Shown here: positions 33,681 to 43,339 of the stretch, piece after piece
Numbering within the stretch: the stretch's first letter is position 1
Layout: each line of letters opens with the position of its first letter
Origin: JAISST01 sp050434145
GTDB taxonomy: Bacteria > Fusobacteriota > Fusobacteriia > Fusobacteriales > Fusobacteriaceae
Reading direction: 5' to 3'
Length of the DNA stretch: 64,000 bases
Assembly: GCF_050434145.1 (NCBI RefSeq)
Contig: NZ_JBNPVX010000010.1
Coordinates: forward strand, 3,223-67,222
Made by a program: the position numbers and the translations under genes
Notes under the pieces: generated by a model
What the model was told of the DNA's origin: nothing
The model's database searches: none
What the model saw: only the letters and a program-made list of their open reading frames with translations

Positions 33681-34196
33681 ATGAAATTAAGTAATAAAAA
33701 AATACTAAAATCAGTTTTAATATTGAAAATAATGATACTGCCTTTATACATAAATGAAAATTTATTAGGAAATCAAAAATACGATATTGGAGTAGCTAGT
33801 AATCCAAGCCATACTATGCAAAGTGGGAAGGTTAAGAGAGTAACAAAATATAATGGATTTAGAGCTTTATTAAATGATAGATATAATTTCCCCAATAATG
33901 GAATAATATACACTCAAAAGAATAATACATGGACAGTTAAAACTGGAACTTATTGGGTAGTACCTGATACAGAAGAAGCAGACGAAAAAGATTTTATAAT
34001 TGATGAAAAAGGTAAAAAATATCCTCTGGCATTGGTATCATCAGGAGTGGGGATAATAGATTTAGTAGAGGTGGAAATTTTTCAACAAATAATTAATAAA
34101 CAAATGAATTATGACTTGGCTAGACAGGACAAACAAGAAGATGAGTATATAAAAGCGTTATCATATTACTTGCAACATGGGAAATTTTTGGAGTGA
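33681..34196 (+). CDS. Unknown protein with N-terminal signal-like helix
   Basis: 171 residues; ATG behind GGGAGG. A hydrophobic segment at about 8-25 suggests export or anchoring. The rest contains SNPSHTMQSGKVKRVTKYNG, GTYWVVPDTEEADEKDF, a KGKKYPLALVSSGVGIIDLV stretch and a helical C-terminus. I do not recognise a family. It is the first gene of the co-directional array and is separated from toxN by a terminator. Confidence 0.6.
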   Translation: MKLSNKKILKSVLILKIMILPLYINENLLGNQKYDIGVASNPSHTMQSGKVKRVTKYNGFRALLNDRYNFPNNGIIYTQKNNTWTVKTGTYWVVPDTEEADEKDFIIDEKGKKYPLALVSSGVGIIDLVEVEIFQQIINKQMNYDLARQDKQEDEYIKALSYYLQHGKFLE

Positions 34197-34237
34197 AATA
34201 TTAAATAAAAATATATTAAGAAAATTGGAGTTGTTAC

Positions 34238-34633
34238 ATGGAAGAATTAAATAAAAGAAATCCTTTATCAGTATTATTTTGGACAATTGTAATAATGATT
34301 GTGAGTATATACAATATTAGGCAAAGTATAGGAACAATATATTTTTATTTCTACATAATAGTTTTATTATTATGCTTTGGTCATATTATAATTACAATAA
34401 AAAAGTCCAACGAGGGAATTCAGTGTATATTATGGAATGATTCTCATATAATATTTGAATATAATAATAAAAAAGAAAAAATAAATATATCAGATATTTC
34501 AAAAATAGAAAAGAAAATGTTAAAAGGGAATTACCAACTTCTTATGAAAAACGGAGAAACAATCAGATTAGATTTAAGTCATTTTAACTATGTATTAGTA
34601 TTTAAAGTGATTGAAAAAGCAACAAAGAAATAA
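34238..34633 (+). CDS. Two-TM protein with PH-like domain, paralog of the gene at 2882
   Basis: 131 residues; the ribosome binding site upstream (TTGGAG) is moderate. Two helices (about 10-27 and 32-50) precede a small beta domain with CILWNDSHIIFEYNNKKEKI and ISKIEKKMLKGNYQLLMKNG, which aligns with the protein at 2882. A membrane-anchored bacterial PH-like (YcxB-type) fold is my inference. Function unknown. Confidence 0.6.
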   Translation: MEELNKRNPLSVLFWTIVIMIVSIYNIRQSIGTIYFYFYIIVLLLCFGHIIITIKKSNEGIQCILWNDSHIIFEYNNKKEKINISDISKIEKKMLKGNYQLLMKNGETIRLDLSHFNYVLVFKVIEKATKK

Positions 34634-34735
34634 AAAACTATATTTATTTTAAATTTAATAAGTTTTGGTTTTTTGACAAAAACACAAAATATTTTTAAAA
34701 TAAATGATAATCTTTAAAAATGAAGGAGAAAAATT

Positions 34736-35359
34736 ATGTATAGAAGGCTGAAGTCAGTATTTCTAATAGTTTTTATAATATCCTTTTCTTTGGTTGCAGG
34801 AAACATGGATAAATATGAATTAAAGGATGGAGATATAATTTTTCATATATCACTTTCTAGGCAAAGTAAGGCAATACAACTAGCCACAGATTCTAAGTAT
34901 TCTCATTGTGGAATTATTTATAAAAAAAATAACAAATATTATGTATTAGAAGCAGTCCAACCAGTAAAATTAACAAAGATAGAAGAATGGATTGCTAGAG
35001 GAAAAGACAAACATTTTGTTATTAAAAGATTAAAAAATAGAGATAAAATCCTAACATCTCAAAGATTACAAAAAATGCAATCAATTGGTGAAAAGTTTAT
35101 AGGTAAAAATTATGATTTGACTTTTGAATGGAGTGATAAAAATATATATTGCTCAGAACTAATTTGGAAAATATATAAACGAGGAGCAAATGTTGAGATA
35201 GGTAAATTAGAAAAACTCAAAGATTTTGATTTATCTCACAAAATAGTAAAAGAAAAATTAGAAGAAAGATATGGAGATAGAATTCCTGTGAATGAAACTG
35301 TAATATCTCCAAAGTCTATTTTTGAAAGTGATTTGCTATATATAGTAACAGAATACTGA
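34736..35359 (+). CDS. YiiX-like permuted NlpC/P60 cysteine hydrolase, exported
   Basis: 207 residues; ATG behind GAAGGAG. A signal peptide ends near VAGNMD. LKDGDIIFHISLSRQSKAIQ, KYSHCGIIYKK with catalytic His57, VLEAVQP with Glu72, and NIYCSELIWKIYKRG with nucleophile Cys139 follow the His-Glu-Cys order of the YiiX/YebB (circularly permuted NlpC/P60) family. Such enzymes hydrolyse amide or ester bonds in peptidoglycan peptides or lipids. It is one of three cysteine-hydrolase folds in this array. Confidence 0.85.
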   Translation: MYRRLKSVFLIVFIISFSLVAGNMDKYELKDGDIIFHISLSRQSKAIQLATDSKYSHCGIIYKKNNKYYVLEAVQPVKLTKIEEWIARGKDKHFVIKRLKNRDKILTSQRLQKMQSIGEKFIGKNYDLTFEWSDKNIYCSELIWKIYKRGANVEIGKLEKLKDFDLSHKIVKEKLEERYGDRIPVNETVISPKSIFESDLLYIVTEY

Positions 35360-35377
35360 TTAAGGTGGAATTTCTAG

Positions 35378-35878
35378 ATGAAAGAATTAGAAACTAATGA
35401 GCATAGGAAAGTTTTAGCTTTTAAGAAACGTGTTGCAGTTGCAATAGTTGGTACAATAGTAATTATTATAACTATAATATTAATATTGATTAAAGAAACT
35501 ACATTTTTGACTTTATTGACAGTGCCATTATTTATTCTTTTGATGTGTATGCTGTATTGGGTGATTAATCCATATGGAGAATGTTGCTATCGTGCAAACA
35601 AATTTATTATTCAAAAAGATAAATTTATTGTATATTTAGAAAATGGTGATGTTTGTTATTTTCCATTTTCACGTATAGTTAAAGCAAAATGTGTTGGAAG
35701 ATTTCCTACTTTAATGATAATTCTAGAAAAAGGAATATTAAATATATCAATACATTTGACTATATATGGTGGAAATTATGTGGATTATACATTTGTAACT
35801 AAAATAGTAGCTAGAAGATTGGGAAAAGCATTAGAAAAATATAAAAACAGTAATGCCAAAACTTGTGAAAAAGATTAA
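35378..35878 (+). CDS. Two-TM membrane protein with small cytosolic beta domain
   Basis: 166 residues; ATG behind AAGGTGG, 18 bp after the YiiX-like gene. Helices at about 18-37 and 43-63 are followed by a beta-rich part (ANKFIIQKDKFIVYLENGDV, YFPFSRIVKAKCVG) of the same general design as the PH-like membrane proteins nearby. The tight spacing suggests co-expression with the hydrolase. Function unknown. Confidence 0.6.
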   Translation: MKELETNEHRKVLAFKKRVAVAIVGTIVIIITIILILIKETTFLTLLTVPLFILLMCMLYWVINPYGECCYRANKFIIQKDKFIVYLENGDVCYFPFSRIVKAKCVGRFPTLMIILEKGILNISIHLTIYGGNYVDYTFVTKIVARRLGKALEKYKNSNAKTCEKD

Positions 35879-35934
35879 ACAAAGAAAATTATCAACTAAA
35901 ATTATAAAATTAGTTTATTAATAAGGAGTCAACT

Positions 35935-36327
35935 ATGTCTGGAGAAAAAAACTTAGATAAATTGTTAAAAACAATGAAGCCAGAATTAAATCAAGGTGAA
36001 TATGTATATTCTACAGTGAAAGATACTAGCAAAATTAATCCCAAAGATATAATAATGTTTTTTAAAGAAAAAGAAGATAATACAGTTATCTTGGCTAAAA
36101 GTGTAGCAGATAAACTGGACTTAAATTATCAATATGTATGTGCATGGATAACACTTACTGTGCATTCGTCATTAGAAGCTGTAGGGCTAACAGCAGCTTT
36201 TTCAAAAGCTCTAGGTGATAGTAATATAAGTTGTAATGTAGTGGCTGGATATTATCATGATCATATTTTTGTAGATATAAAAGATAAGAATAAAGCAATA
36301 GAAGTGTTGGAAAAATTTGCTGAATAA
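35935..36327 (+). CDS. ACT-domain protein
   Basis: 130 residues, no signal peptide; ATG behind AAGGAG. The pattern matches stand-alone tandem-ACT proteins: MKPELNQGEYVYSTVKD, IIMFFKEKEDNTVILAKSVAD, WITLTVHSSLEAVGLTAAFS, SCNVVAGYYHDHIFVDIKDK. Such proteins probably bind amino acids or act in regulation; some relatives are annotated as acetyltransferase-linked. It is unlike its secreted and membrane neighbours. Confidence 0.8.
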   Translation: MSGEKNLDKLLKTMKPELNQGEYVYSTVKDTSKINPKDIIMFFKEKEDNTVILAKSVADKLDLNYQYVCAWITLTVHSSLEAVGLTAAFSKALGDSNISCNVVAGYYHDHIFVDIKDKNKAIEVLEKFAE

Positions 36328-36374
36328 AGGCAAACTCTCAACTTTATTAAAATTAAAAATCATATGGAGCTCTT

Positions 36375-37037
36375 ATGAAATTCAGTCGAATACACGCATT
36401 AATCATAGTTTTAGTGATAATATTTTTCATTTTTGTATTCTTAATGAGATGGGCAAACAAAAAAATCGAAAAAATGCATGAAACAGATGAATATAAACAA
36501 GCAATGATGGATAAAATATTATATAAGAAATCAGAAAACTGTTATAAGAACAAAGAGAATTTAGTAAGTTTTGATACCCAATTTCCAATAGTATATAAAC
36601 CAAAATTAAACATAGGAAGTATGATTTTGTTTGGAAGTTTTATAATATTTGGACTATTTTTCACCTATATTTTTTCAATAAAGGAAGACTCTATAATTAA
36701 ATATTTTCCTTTACTTTGGACAATTTATGGAATAATTATGTATTGGCAATTTTTAACAAAAAAATATGTTCTTAATGAAGATAATTTATTTGTTACTTTT
36801 GGAAGTAATCAATATACAATTCCATATGGAAAAATTTATGAGATTACCAAAGAAAAAATTAATATGGGATATAAGCATGGACTGAGAGGTAGAAAAATAA
36901 GAGCTGAGACAGATTCAGATGTATTATTTATTAAATTCTTTGATGATAAAGAAAAAAAACAAATAATGATGATTTCACCAAAAGAACAAAACAAATTTTT
37001 AGTTAATATCCTGATGAAACTAAACGATGAAAAATGA
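36375..37037 (+). CDS. Three-TM membrane protein with PH-like domain
   Basis: 220 residues; the site GGAG lies 7 bp before the ATG. One N-terminal helix (about 8-25), then a pair at about 80-100 and 108-124, then a beta-rich domain with YVLNEDNLFVTFGSNQYTIP and YGKIYEITKEKINMG. The design resembles bacterial PH/YcxB-like membrane proteins. Function unknown. Confidence 0.6.
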   Translation: MKFSRIHALIIVLVIIFFIFVFLMRWANKKIEKMHETDEYKQAMMDKILYKKSENCYKNKENLVSFDTQFPIVYKPKLNIGSMILFGSFIIFGLFFTYIFSIKEDSIIKYFPLLWTIYGIIMYWQFLTKKYVLNEDNLFVTFGSNQYTIPYGKIYEITKEKINMGYKHGLRGRKIRAETDSDVLFIKFFDDKEKKQIMMISPKEQNKFLVNILMKLNDEK

Positions 37038-37188
37038 AATGTTTTATAAAATAAATTTTACTTGATGCACATGTTATTATATAATTTAAAAGAACCAAAA
37101 GTAAAAAATAAAATTTTATATAATATATATGGAACCCCAAATATAATATATTGTTAATTTTGATATACCAAATAATATGGAGATTTTT

Positions 37189-38955
37189 ATGAAAAAAAAT
37201 TTAGTTAGAATAATTTTATCTGCAATTATAAGTGTAACTTTACTAGGAGGTAATATGACCAATCAAAACTTTTGGGCTATAATTAATGAAACATATAAAG
37301 AAGTTGGGAATGATGAAGCAAAGTATCTAGAAATCTTAAATGAAAAATTGTATAAATTAGATGATGATACAAGATACCAATTTCAGTCATATGTTGGTTA
37401 TTATGCAGCTAAAGCTGAAGAAAATAATAAATTCCTTCTTTTAATGAAAGTAATAGAAGGTAGTACTTCTGATGACTCGTTCTTATATTTTTGTTTATGG
37501 CTTGTCTCAAGAGGTGAGCATATATATTTTGAGACATTGAAAAATCCTGATAATTTTATCAAACTAGTTAATCCTAATGATTTACCTAAGAGTTTTGGCT
37601 CTTATTATGCACCAGGTTTTGAAATGTTAATGACTGCTGGTAGAAAGATAGAAGAATCATATACAAGAGTAGAAATTCCAGATGAAGAGCAAAATATAAT
37701 GGATAAAATTTATAATGAAAAAGTCTCAGAAGATGATAGATCATATACAGTTTTGGCCAAAGATATAGATAACATACTTCCAGAGACTGTGAAATTTTTC
37801 AAGTTTGATAAAAAAAAGCTAGATGCAGCTATAAAATATGAAAAAATAGTAGATGAAAATTATAATAAAATGAAAGATATTGAGAAAAAATCATTTGATG
37901 AGTTAGGAAAAAAATGGAAATCAATAGAGCTACAAACAGAAGTATTTAATATTGCAAGAAGTAAAAGAGATTTTGATATGGCTATAAATATGCCTCCCCA
38001 TAATGATAATATTATTTTCTTTGTAATTGGAGCAGATAAGAATGGAGATTTTGTTACTAAAAATGTTTATTGGTATAATTATAAGACAAAAGATACTAAA
38101 AATATAGATAACTATGGAAATCATCTTGGAAGTTATCTTGCAAGTGATGAAGAAAATATTTATTTTTTAGGCTATACAAGAGATGAACTTGAAAAAATTC
38201 AAATGATAACTTATAATTTTGCATCAAATTCAATGATATATAAAGATATAGAAGATCCTGAACTAAAAGGAAAAAGTTCTAGTGTTCTTAATACTGTTGG
38301 TAAAGGTAAAAATAAATCTGGTTTTATTCATGATGGAAAATTATATTTTTCTTTAAGTATTGGGAATGTAGCTACTAATAATTATAAACATTACAAAGAT
38401 ATTTCATATGTGTACGATATTAAATCAAATGAAATAAAGCAGTTTAGAGAAAATGAAGTTTCCATACAGTTTATAGGAAATAATATGTATTACCTAAAAG
38501 TAGATGAGACAAAAGAAAAGGATGCTTATGATTCTGCTAAGACTTTGATATCAGAAGACTTATCTACAGGAGAGAAAAAAGAAATAGCAAAAGATGTCTA
38601 TAGATATTCTATTGATAAAGGAATAGTCTATTATTCTCAGAAAAAAGATGATATGACTAATATAATATCGAGATATTCCAATGATACACATGAAGTTATT
38701 TTTGAAAATATAGCAGAAATAAGGGAAATAGAAGTAGCTGGTGATAATATGTATTTATCACTTTTCATGACTGCAGGACATGGAGGATATATACATGCAT
38801 TTATACTAAATTTGAAAGATAACACAATGTGTGAAGTGCCTAAACCAGATCAAACCTATGAAGCAATTTTTAATGAAGAAAAATATATTACAATTGTTAG
38901 TGAATATGATGATAATAAAATTTCTTATAGAATATATGAAGTAAAGTTAAAATAA
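37189..38955 (+). CDS. Exported DUF4240 domain plus beta-propeller-like protein
   Basis: 588 residues. ATG at 37189 is chosen because GGAG at 37179-37182 lies 6 bp upstream; the in-frame ATG at 37177 overlaps that site. A signal peptide covers about residues 1-20. Residues 22-150 resemble DUF4240: NQNFWAIINETYKEVGND, then STSDDSFLYFCLWLVSRGE. Residues ~270-588 contain repeated short beta strands with YxY and DDxNIYFLG motifs, like a DUF5050-type propeller. Role unknown. It is the largest gene of the array. Confidence 0.7.
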   Translation: MKKNLVRIILSAIISVTLLGGNMTNQNFWAIINETYKEVGNDEAKYLEILNEKLYKLDDDTRYQFQSYVGYYAAKAEENNKFLLLMKVIEGSTSDDSFLYFCLWLVSRGEHIYFETLKNPDNFIKLVNPNDLPKSFGSYYAPGFEMLMTAGRKIEESYTRVEIPDEEQNIMDKIYNEKVSEDDRSYTVLAKDIDNILPETVKFFKFDKKKLDAAIKYEKIVDENYNKMKDIEKKSFDELGKKWKSIELQTEVFNIARSKRDFDMAINMPPHNDNIIFFVIGADKNGDFVTKNVYWYNYKTKDTKNIDNYGNHLGSYLASDEENIYFLGYTRDELEKIQMITYNFASNSMIYKDIEDPELKGKSSSVLNTVGKGKNKSGFIHDGKLYFSLSIGNVATNNYKHYKDISYVYDIKSNEIKQFRENEVSIQFIGNNMYYLKVDETKEKDAYDSAKTLISEDLSTGEKKEIAKDVYRYSIDKGIVYYSQKKDDMTNIISRYSNDTHEVIFENIAEIREIEVAGDNMYLSLFMTAGHGGYIHAFILNLKDNTMCEVPKPDQTYEAIFNEEKYITIVSEYDDNKISYRIYEVKLK

Positions 38956-39001
38956 AAAATCAATTTAAATTGATGATATAAAATAAAAAAAGGAGAAAAT
39001 T

Positions 39002-39058
39002 ATGATGAAAAAAAATAAAAAGGATATAGCATTATACAGGGAGCAAGTGGCAGTATAA
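39002..39058 (+). CDS. Possible 18-residue peptide or gene stump
   Basis: An AAAGGAG site is followed by ATG-ATG and 18 codons (MMKKNKKDIALYREQVAV) before TAA. The site is as good as that of real genes, but the product matches nothing I recognise. It may be the start of a decayed gene or a leader peptide for the methyltransferase gene 70 bp downstream. Confidence 0.3.
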   Translation: MMKKNKKDIALYREQVAV

Positions 39059-39128
39059 TACCTGTAGCTACTCTCTGTTATTAAATGATAATAAGATAAT
39101 TATATTATAAAAACTAAGGAGAGTAAAA

Positions 39129-39905
39129 ATGACTAAAGAAAATAACAAAACAATACATGAGTTCGATTTTGATTTAATATGTGAATATTTTTCATTAATT
39201 AGTAGACAAGGGCCAGGAAGTCCTGAGGTTACCAAGAAAGCTGTAAGTTTCATAGGCCCTCTTAACAATGATTCTAAGATTGCTGATATTGGGTGTGGGA
39301 CTGGTGGTCAAACAATAACACTTGCTCAAGAAGTGAAAGGTCATATTACAGCTATAGATTTATTTCCAAAATTTGTTGATATACTTAATAAAAATGCAAA
39401 AGAATCCAATTTGGAAGAAAGAATTACAGGTATAGTTGGTTCTATGGATAATTTACCTTTTAAAGAAAATGAGCTTGACTTAATTTGGTCAGAAGGGGCT
39501 ATTTACAATATTGGCTTCCAAAAAGGATTAATAGAATGGAAGAAATATTTAAAAAAAGGTGGCTATATTGCAGTGACAGAAGCTACTTGGTTTACAGAAG
39601 AAAGACCTAAAGAAATTGAAGACTTTTGGTATCCTGCTTATCCAGAAATTGATACTACATATAATAAATTGGCTCAAATGCAAAAAATTGGTTATATGCC
39701 AATAGCGACTTTTGCATTACCAGAAGATAATTGGACAAAGCATTTTTTTGAACCACAAAAATCATCTCAGGAAATATTCCTAGAAAGACACAAGGGTAAC
39801 CTTGCAGCTGAAGAATTTGTAAAACTAGCTAAAGACGAAAAACGATTGTATGACCTCTATAAAGACTATTATGGTTATGTATTTTATATTGGTAAAAAAT
39901 TATAA
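39129..39905 (+). CDS. Class I SAM-dependent methyltransferase
   Basis: 258 residues; ATG behind AAGGAG. Motif I is KIADIGCGTGGQTITLA, followed by HITAIDLFP and VGSMDNLPFKENELDLIWSEG, the usual order of class I methyltransferases. The C-terminal half (EATWFTEERPKEIEDFWYPAYPEI) resembles small-molecule methyltransferases annotated as UbiE/COQ5-like. Substrate unknown. Confidence 0.87.
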   Translation: MTKENNKTIHEFDFDLICEYFSLISRQGPGSPEVTKKAVSFIGPLNNDSKIADIGCGTGGQTITLAQEVKGHITAIDLFPKFVDILNKNAKESNLEERITGIVGSMDNLPFKENELDLIWSEGAIYNIGFQKGLIEWKKYLKKGGYIAVTEATWFTEERPKEIEDFWYPAYPEIDTTYNKLAQMQKIGYMPIATFALPEDNWTKHFFEPQKSSQEIFLERHKGNLAAEEFVKLAKDEKRLYDLYKDYYGYVFYIGKKL

Positions 39906-39982
39906 AAAAATTGTTTAAGGATCTATTAGAATTTCAAGATAGTAGATTTTAAATCAAATTATTAATGAAAATTTATTGATAA

Positions 39983-40018
39983 ACTGGAGTTTATGAGAAG
40001 TGAAAACTTCTCATACTC
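39983..40018 (+). other. Long hairpin with GAAA loop, no T-run
   Basis: ATGAGAAGT-GAAA-ACTTCTCAT (39993-40014) is a perfect 9-bp stem capped by a GNRA loop. GAGT upstream and ACTC downstream extend it across a two-base bulge. No U-tract follows. It lies about 40 nt before the DUF4184 gene, as a leader element or processing site. Confidence 0.55.
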
Positions 40019-40055
40019 TGGCTAAAAATTAATGAAATCAGAAAGGAAGATATAT

Positions 40056-40799
40056 ATGCCATTTACATTTTCACATCCATCAATTGTATTACCATTAAAA
40101 AAATTATCACCAAAATGGTTTTCGATGACAGGTTTAATAATAGGAAGTATGCTTCCAGATTTTGAATATTTTATACGAATGAGGATGAAGAGTACATTTA
40201 GCCATAATATCCATGCATTATGGTATTTTCATTTACCAATAGGAATTATAATAGCTTTTATTTTTCACAACCTAATCAGGGATTTTCTCATAGATAATTT
40301 ACCATTATTTTTAAAATCCAGATTTCATTATATGAAAAATATTAATTGGAATGATTATTTTAGAAAAAAATGGTATTTGATTGTTTATTCATTAGTATTG
40401 GGGACATTAACACATTTATTTTGGGATAGTTTTACACACTTGAATGGATATTTTGTTAAGATATTTCCAGTATTAAAAAGCTTTGTTTATATCTCTGGGA
40501 AAAAAGTTTATTATTTTAAAATTTTACAGCATACAAGTACAATATTAGGTGCTTTAGTTATATTTATTTTTATAATAAAATTACCTAAAAATAATAATGT
40601 TTCAAAACATATTAGTTTACCATATTGGATATTATTTTTAATATTTTTGGTAATAGTCATAATAATAAGAATGTCAATGGGAATTAAATACAAACACTAT
40701 GTGGAATTTATAGTAAATATAATATCCTCAGGTTTTATATCTTTAATTATAACTTCAATTATCTACAAATTAAAAAATGGTATTACTAATGAAAAATAA
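40056..40799 (+). CDS. DUF4184 membrane protein
   Basis: 247 residues from ATG 40056, with AAAGGAAG 8 bp upstream; a longer frame from 40032 is rejected. The start MPFTFSHPSIVLPL and the segment GLIIGSMLPDFEYFIRM are hallmark DUF4184, followed by LGTLTHLFWDSFTHLNG and several helices. The conserved His and Asp residues resemble zinc-dependent hydrolases of the LexA/YdjM-like membrane metal-binding group. Substrate unknown. Confidence 0.85.
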   Translation: MPFTFSHPSIVLPLKKLSPKWFSMTGLIIGSMLPDFEYFIRMRMKSTFSHNIHALWYFHLPIGIIIAFIFHNLIRDFLIDNLPLFLKSRFHYMKNINWNDYFRKKWYLIVYSLVLGTLTHLFWDSFTHLNGYFVKIFPVLKSFVYISGKKVYYFKILQHTSTILGALVIFIFIIKLPKNNNVSKHISLPYWILFLIFLVIVIIIRMSMGIKYKHYVEFIVNIISSGFISLIITSIIYKLKNGITNEK

Positions 40800-40865
40800 A
40801 ATATTAAAAAACATTATGAACAATTAAAAAAACAGAAATTAATAATTTTATATAAAGGGGTAAGT

Positions 40866-41471
40866 ATGCATAAAAAGCTTCTATCATTAATTTTGATATT
40901 TACATTTATTAATATATTTGGAGGCACTAAAGATTTTTATGATAAATTTGTAGATGAAACCATGAAATTGACTAAAGATAAAGTGGTATATGATCCTACA
41001 TATTTCAAGTTAGATTATCCAAATGGAGATGTTCCCAAAGACAGAGGAGTCTGTACAGATGTAATAATCAGGGCATACAGAAAAGTAGGAATAGATTTAC
41101 AGAAAGAAGTTCATGAAGATATGAAAAACAATTTTAATAAATATCCCAAAAATTGGGGGTTAACTAAGCCAGATAAAAATATTGATCATAGAAGAGTTCC
41201 TAATCTAATGGTGTTCTTTAATAGATATGGAGAAACTTTAAAAATCACCAAAAATCCAGAAGATTATTTGCCTGGTGATATTGTTTGTTGGGACTTAGCC
41301 AATGGACTAAAACATATTGGTATTGTAGTGAAAAATAAGTCTTTTGATGATAACAGACCAATGATAGTGCATAACATTGGAGCAGGTCAAGTGGAAGAAG
41401 ATTGTCTGTTTTCATATAAAATAATAGGGCATTATCGTTATAATAAAAGTAAGGTTAAAGCAGCTCATTAA
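40866..41471 (+). CDS. Exported DUF1287 (NlpC/P60-like) protein
   Basis: 201 residues; ATG behind AAAGGGG. A signal peptide ends near FGGTK. YDPTYFKLDYPNGDVPKDRG, then GVCTDVIIRAYRKVGIDLQ with nucleophile Cys63, RVPNLMVFF, DYLPGDIVCWDLANGLKHIG and IVHNIGAG match DUF1287 (YijF). The fold is related to NlpC/P60, so it is probably a cell-wall or other amide hydrolase in the periplasm. Confidence 0.9.
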   Translation: MHKKLLSLILIFTFINIFGGTKDFYDKFVDETMKLTKDKVVYDPTYFKLDYPNGDVPKDRGVCTDVIIRAYRKVGIDLQKEVHEDMKNNFNKYPKNWGLTKPDKNIDHRRVPNLMVFFNRYGETLKITKNPEDYLPGDIVCWDLANGLKHIGIVVKNKSFDDNRPMIVHNIGAGQVEEDCLFSYKIIGHYRYNKSKVKAAH

Positions 41472-41515
41472 AAATAATTATAGTTGTTTTGTTAATTAAC
41501 ACAACAGGAGATTAT

Positions 41516-42109
41516 ATGAAAAAACTACTATTAATATTAATTTTTACATTATCAATTTGTGCATTAGGTGATGCAAATAAAGTAATCAAGCCATCTAAGT
41601 TTCTATTGGAAGAAAGAATACCGGAGTTAAGTGAAATGATGCCAAGTGAAAAATATTTGAATCATTTACATGAAAATGCTCATAAAACTCAATTAGAAGT
41701 TTATAGAAATCTCAATAAATTTGATAATAAAAAATTTAAAAGATATAATGAAAAAGGTAATAAAGTTAAGGTTACTTATTACTATTCAAAAAATAAATTA
41801 GGAAAAATTGTCAAAGAAGTTATAGGGGAAAAAGATCAAAAATTGGAGATATATTACTTAAAAGGAAAAGATCCTTTTTTTGCTATATTTAAATATTTAT
41901 CATATAGTGAAATCCAAGAAGAAAAGATAGAAGAAATAATAAAAAATCAGCAGGAGCCAGTGTACACTGCAGATTATTATTTTGTAGATAATGAGCTTTT
42001 TCATATATTTGATAGCGAAGATTGTGGTGCTCCTTGGAATGAGGATTATTTAAAAGAAACAGAAAAAGACTTTAGAGAAAAGCTTAATTCACTTATTTCT
42101 AAACAATAA
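41516..42109 (+). CDS. Unknown exported protein
   Basis: 197 residues from ATG 41516 behind CAGGAG; a longer frame from 41489 has no site. A signal peptide ends near CALGDA. The mature part is highly charged, with a YYYSKNKLGKIVKEVIGEKD repeat-like strand region and a C-terminal FHIFDSEDCGAPWNEDYLKE segment. No family is recognised. It is 12-18 bp from the YARHG gene, so the two may act together. Confidence 0.65.
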   Translation: MKKLLLILIFTLSICALGDANKVIKPSKFLLEERIPELSEMMPSEKYLNHLHENAHKTQLEVYRNLNKFDNKKFKRYNEKGNKVKVTYYYSKNKLGKIVKEVIGEKDQKLEIYYLKGKDPFFAIFKYLSYSEIQEEKIEEIIKNQQEPVYTADYYFVDNELFHIFDSEDCGAPWNEDYLKETEKDFREKLNSLISKQ

Positions 42110-42127
42110 AATATAAAGGGTTTGATT

Positions 42128-43210
42128 ATGAAGAAAATAATATTAATATTAGTGATTGCGTTATCACTAAATATATTTGCAAATGATGGGGCATATCTGA
42201 GCCATGGTGGAGTTATATTCCCAATAAATGAAAATAATATATCTATGGAAAAGGAAATCCTATCATTTAAGGTAAGAGATGAAATTTGTTATGTAAATGT
42301 ACAGTTTACTTTTAATAATCCTAAAAATGAGTATCAAAAATTGTTGGTGGGATTTCAAGCACCAGGTCCATTTGGTGATTTAGATCAAAAAGACAAAGGA
42401 AATGGAATAAAAGGATTTACAATATTTTATGAAAATAAAATAGTTCCATATGAGCTAAAAAGAGCACATGATGAAGATGGGAAACTGTATTCATTGAAAG
42501 ATTTTGTACCAGAAGATGTGGAAGAAAATTCTGGAATATATGTATATTTGTTTGAAATCGAATTCAAACCAGGATTAAATATAGTAAACCATAGTTATTC
42601 TTTTCCTGCAAGTACTAATGTCATAATAAAAAACATGTATAATTATATTCTTACAACAGGTGCAAGATGGGCAGATAATACAATAAAAAATCTTACAATT
42701 GAGATTGATATGGGCAATAACCAATATTTTTATGTAGAAGATATATTTGAGAATAAAGCCAAATGGTCTATTATAGGTACTGGCAAAATAGTAGACAAAA
42801 ATATAGCTGGTCTAGAAGATAATTACTTAAAAATGATAAGAATAATTTCAGGTTATTTGAAAATAGAATTAAATAATTTTACTCCAAAAGCAAATATTGA
42901 TTTTGGTATAATAAACGAAAAGACCTTTGCTATGGCTGGTTTTGTAAATACAGATATAGAAAAAAAATTAAGTGAATTAGAATATTATAATGATGAAAAT
43001 GATTATTCTAAAGAACAATTAAAATTTTTTAGAAATGCAATATACGCAAAATATGGATATGATTTTAAAGACCAAAGTCTGAAAAAATTATATTCTCAAT
43101 ATGAATGGTATATTCCTAATCCTAATTTGGATATTAATGAAATTAATATGACTCAATTAGACAATGAATTATTAAGAAAAATAATGGAACAAGAAAAACT
43201 AATGAAATAA
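42128..43210 (+). CDS. Exported protein with C-terminal YARHG domain
   Basis: 360 residues from ATG 42128, with AAAGGG 7 bp upstream. A signal peptide ends near IFANDG. The middle part (about 25-260) is beta-rich and resembles exported proteins with paired immunoglobulin-like halves. The last ~75 residues are a YARHG domain: LKFFRNAIYAKYGYDFKDQS and QYEWYIPNPNLD. YARHG is an extracellular domain of bacterial surface proteins of unknown function. Confidence 0.8.
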   Translation: MKKIILILVIALSLNIFANDGAYLSHGGVIFPINENNISMEKEILSFKVRDEICYVNVQFTFNNPKNEYQKLLVGFQAPGPFGDLDQKDKGNGIKGFTIFYENKIVPYELKRAHDEDGKLYSLKDFVPEDVEENSGIYVYLFEIEFKPGLNIVNHSYSFPASTNVIIKNMYNYILTTGARWADNTIKNLTIEIDMGNNQYFYVEDIFENKAKWSIIGTGKIVDKNIAGLEDNYLKMIRIISGYLKIELNNFTPKANIDFGIINEKTFAMAGFVNTDIEKKLSELEYYNDENDYSKEQLKFFRNAIYAKYGYDFKDQSLKKLYSQYEWYIPNPNLDINEINMTQLDNELLRKIMEQEKLMK

Positions 43211-43339
43211 AATATTTGTTTTAATTATGGTTTCTGATAGAAATTTAAATATCTATGGAAGAGACAAAATGATAGAATTTTGAGCTAGTTTAAAATTTGT
43301 ATTAAAAATGAGACTAACAGTAGAAAAGGTGTGATTGTT

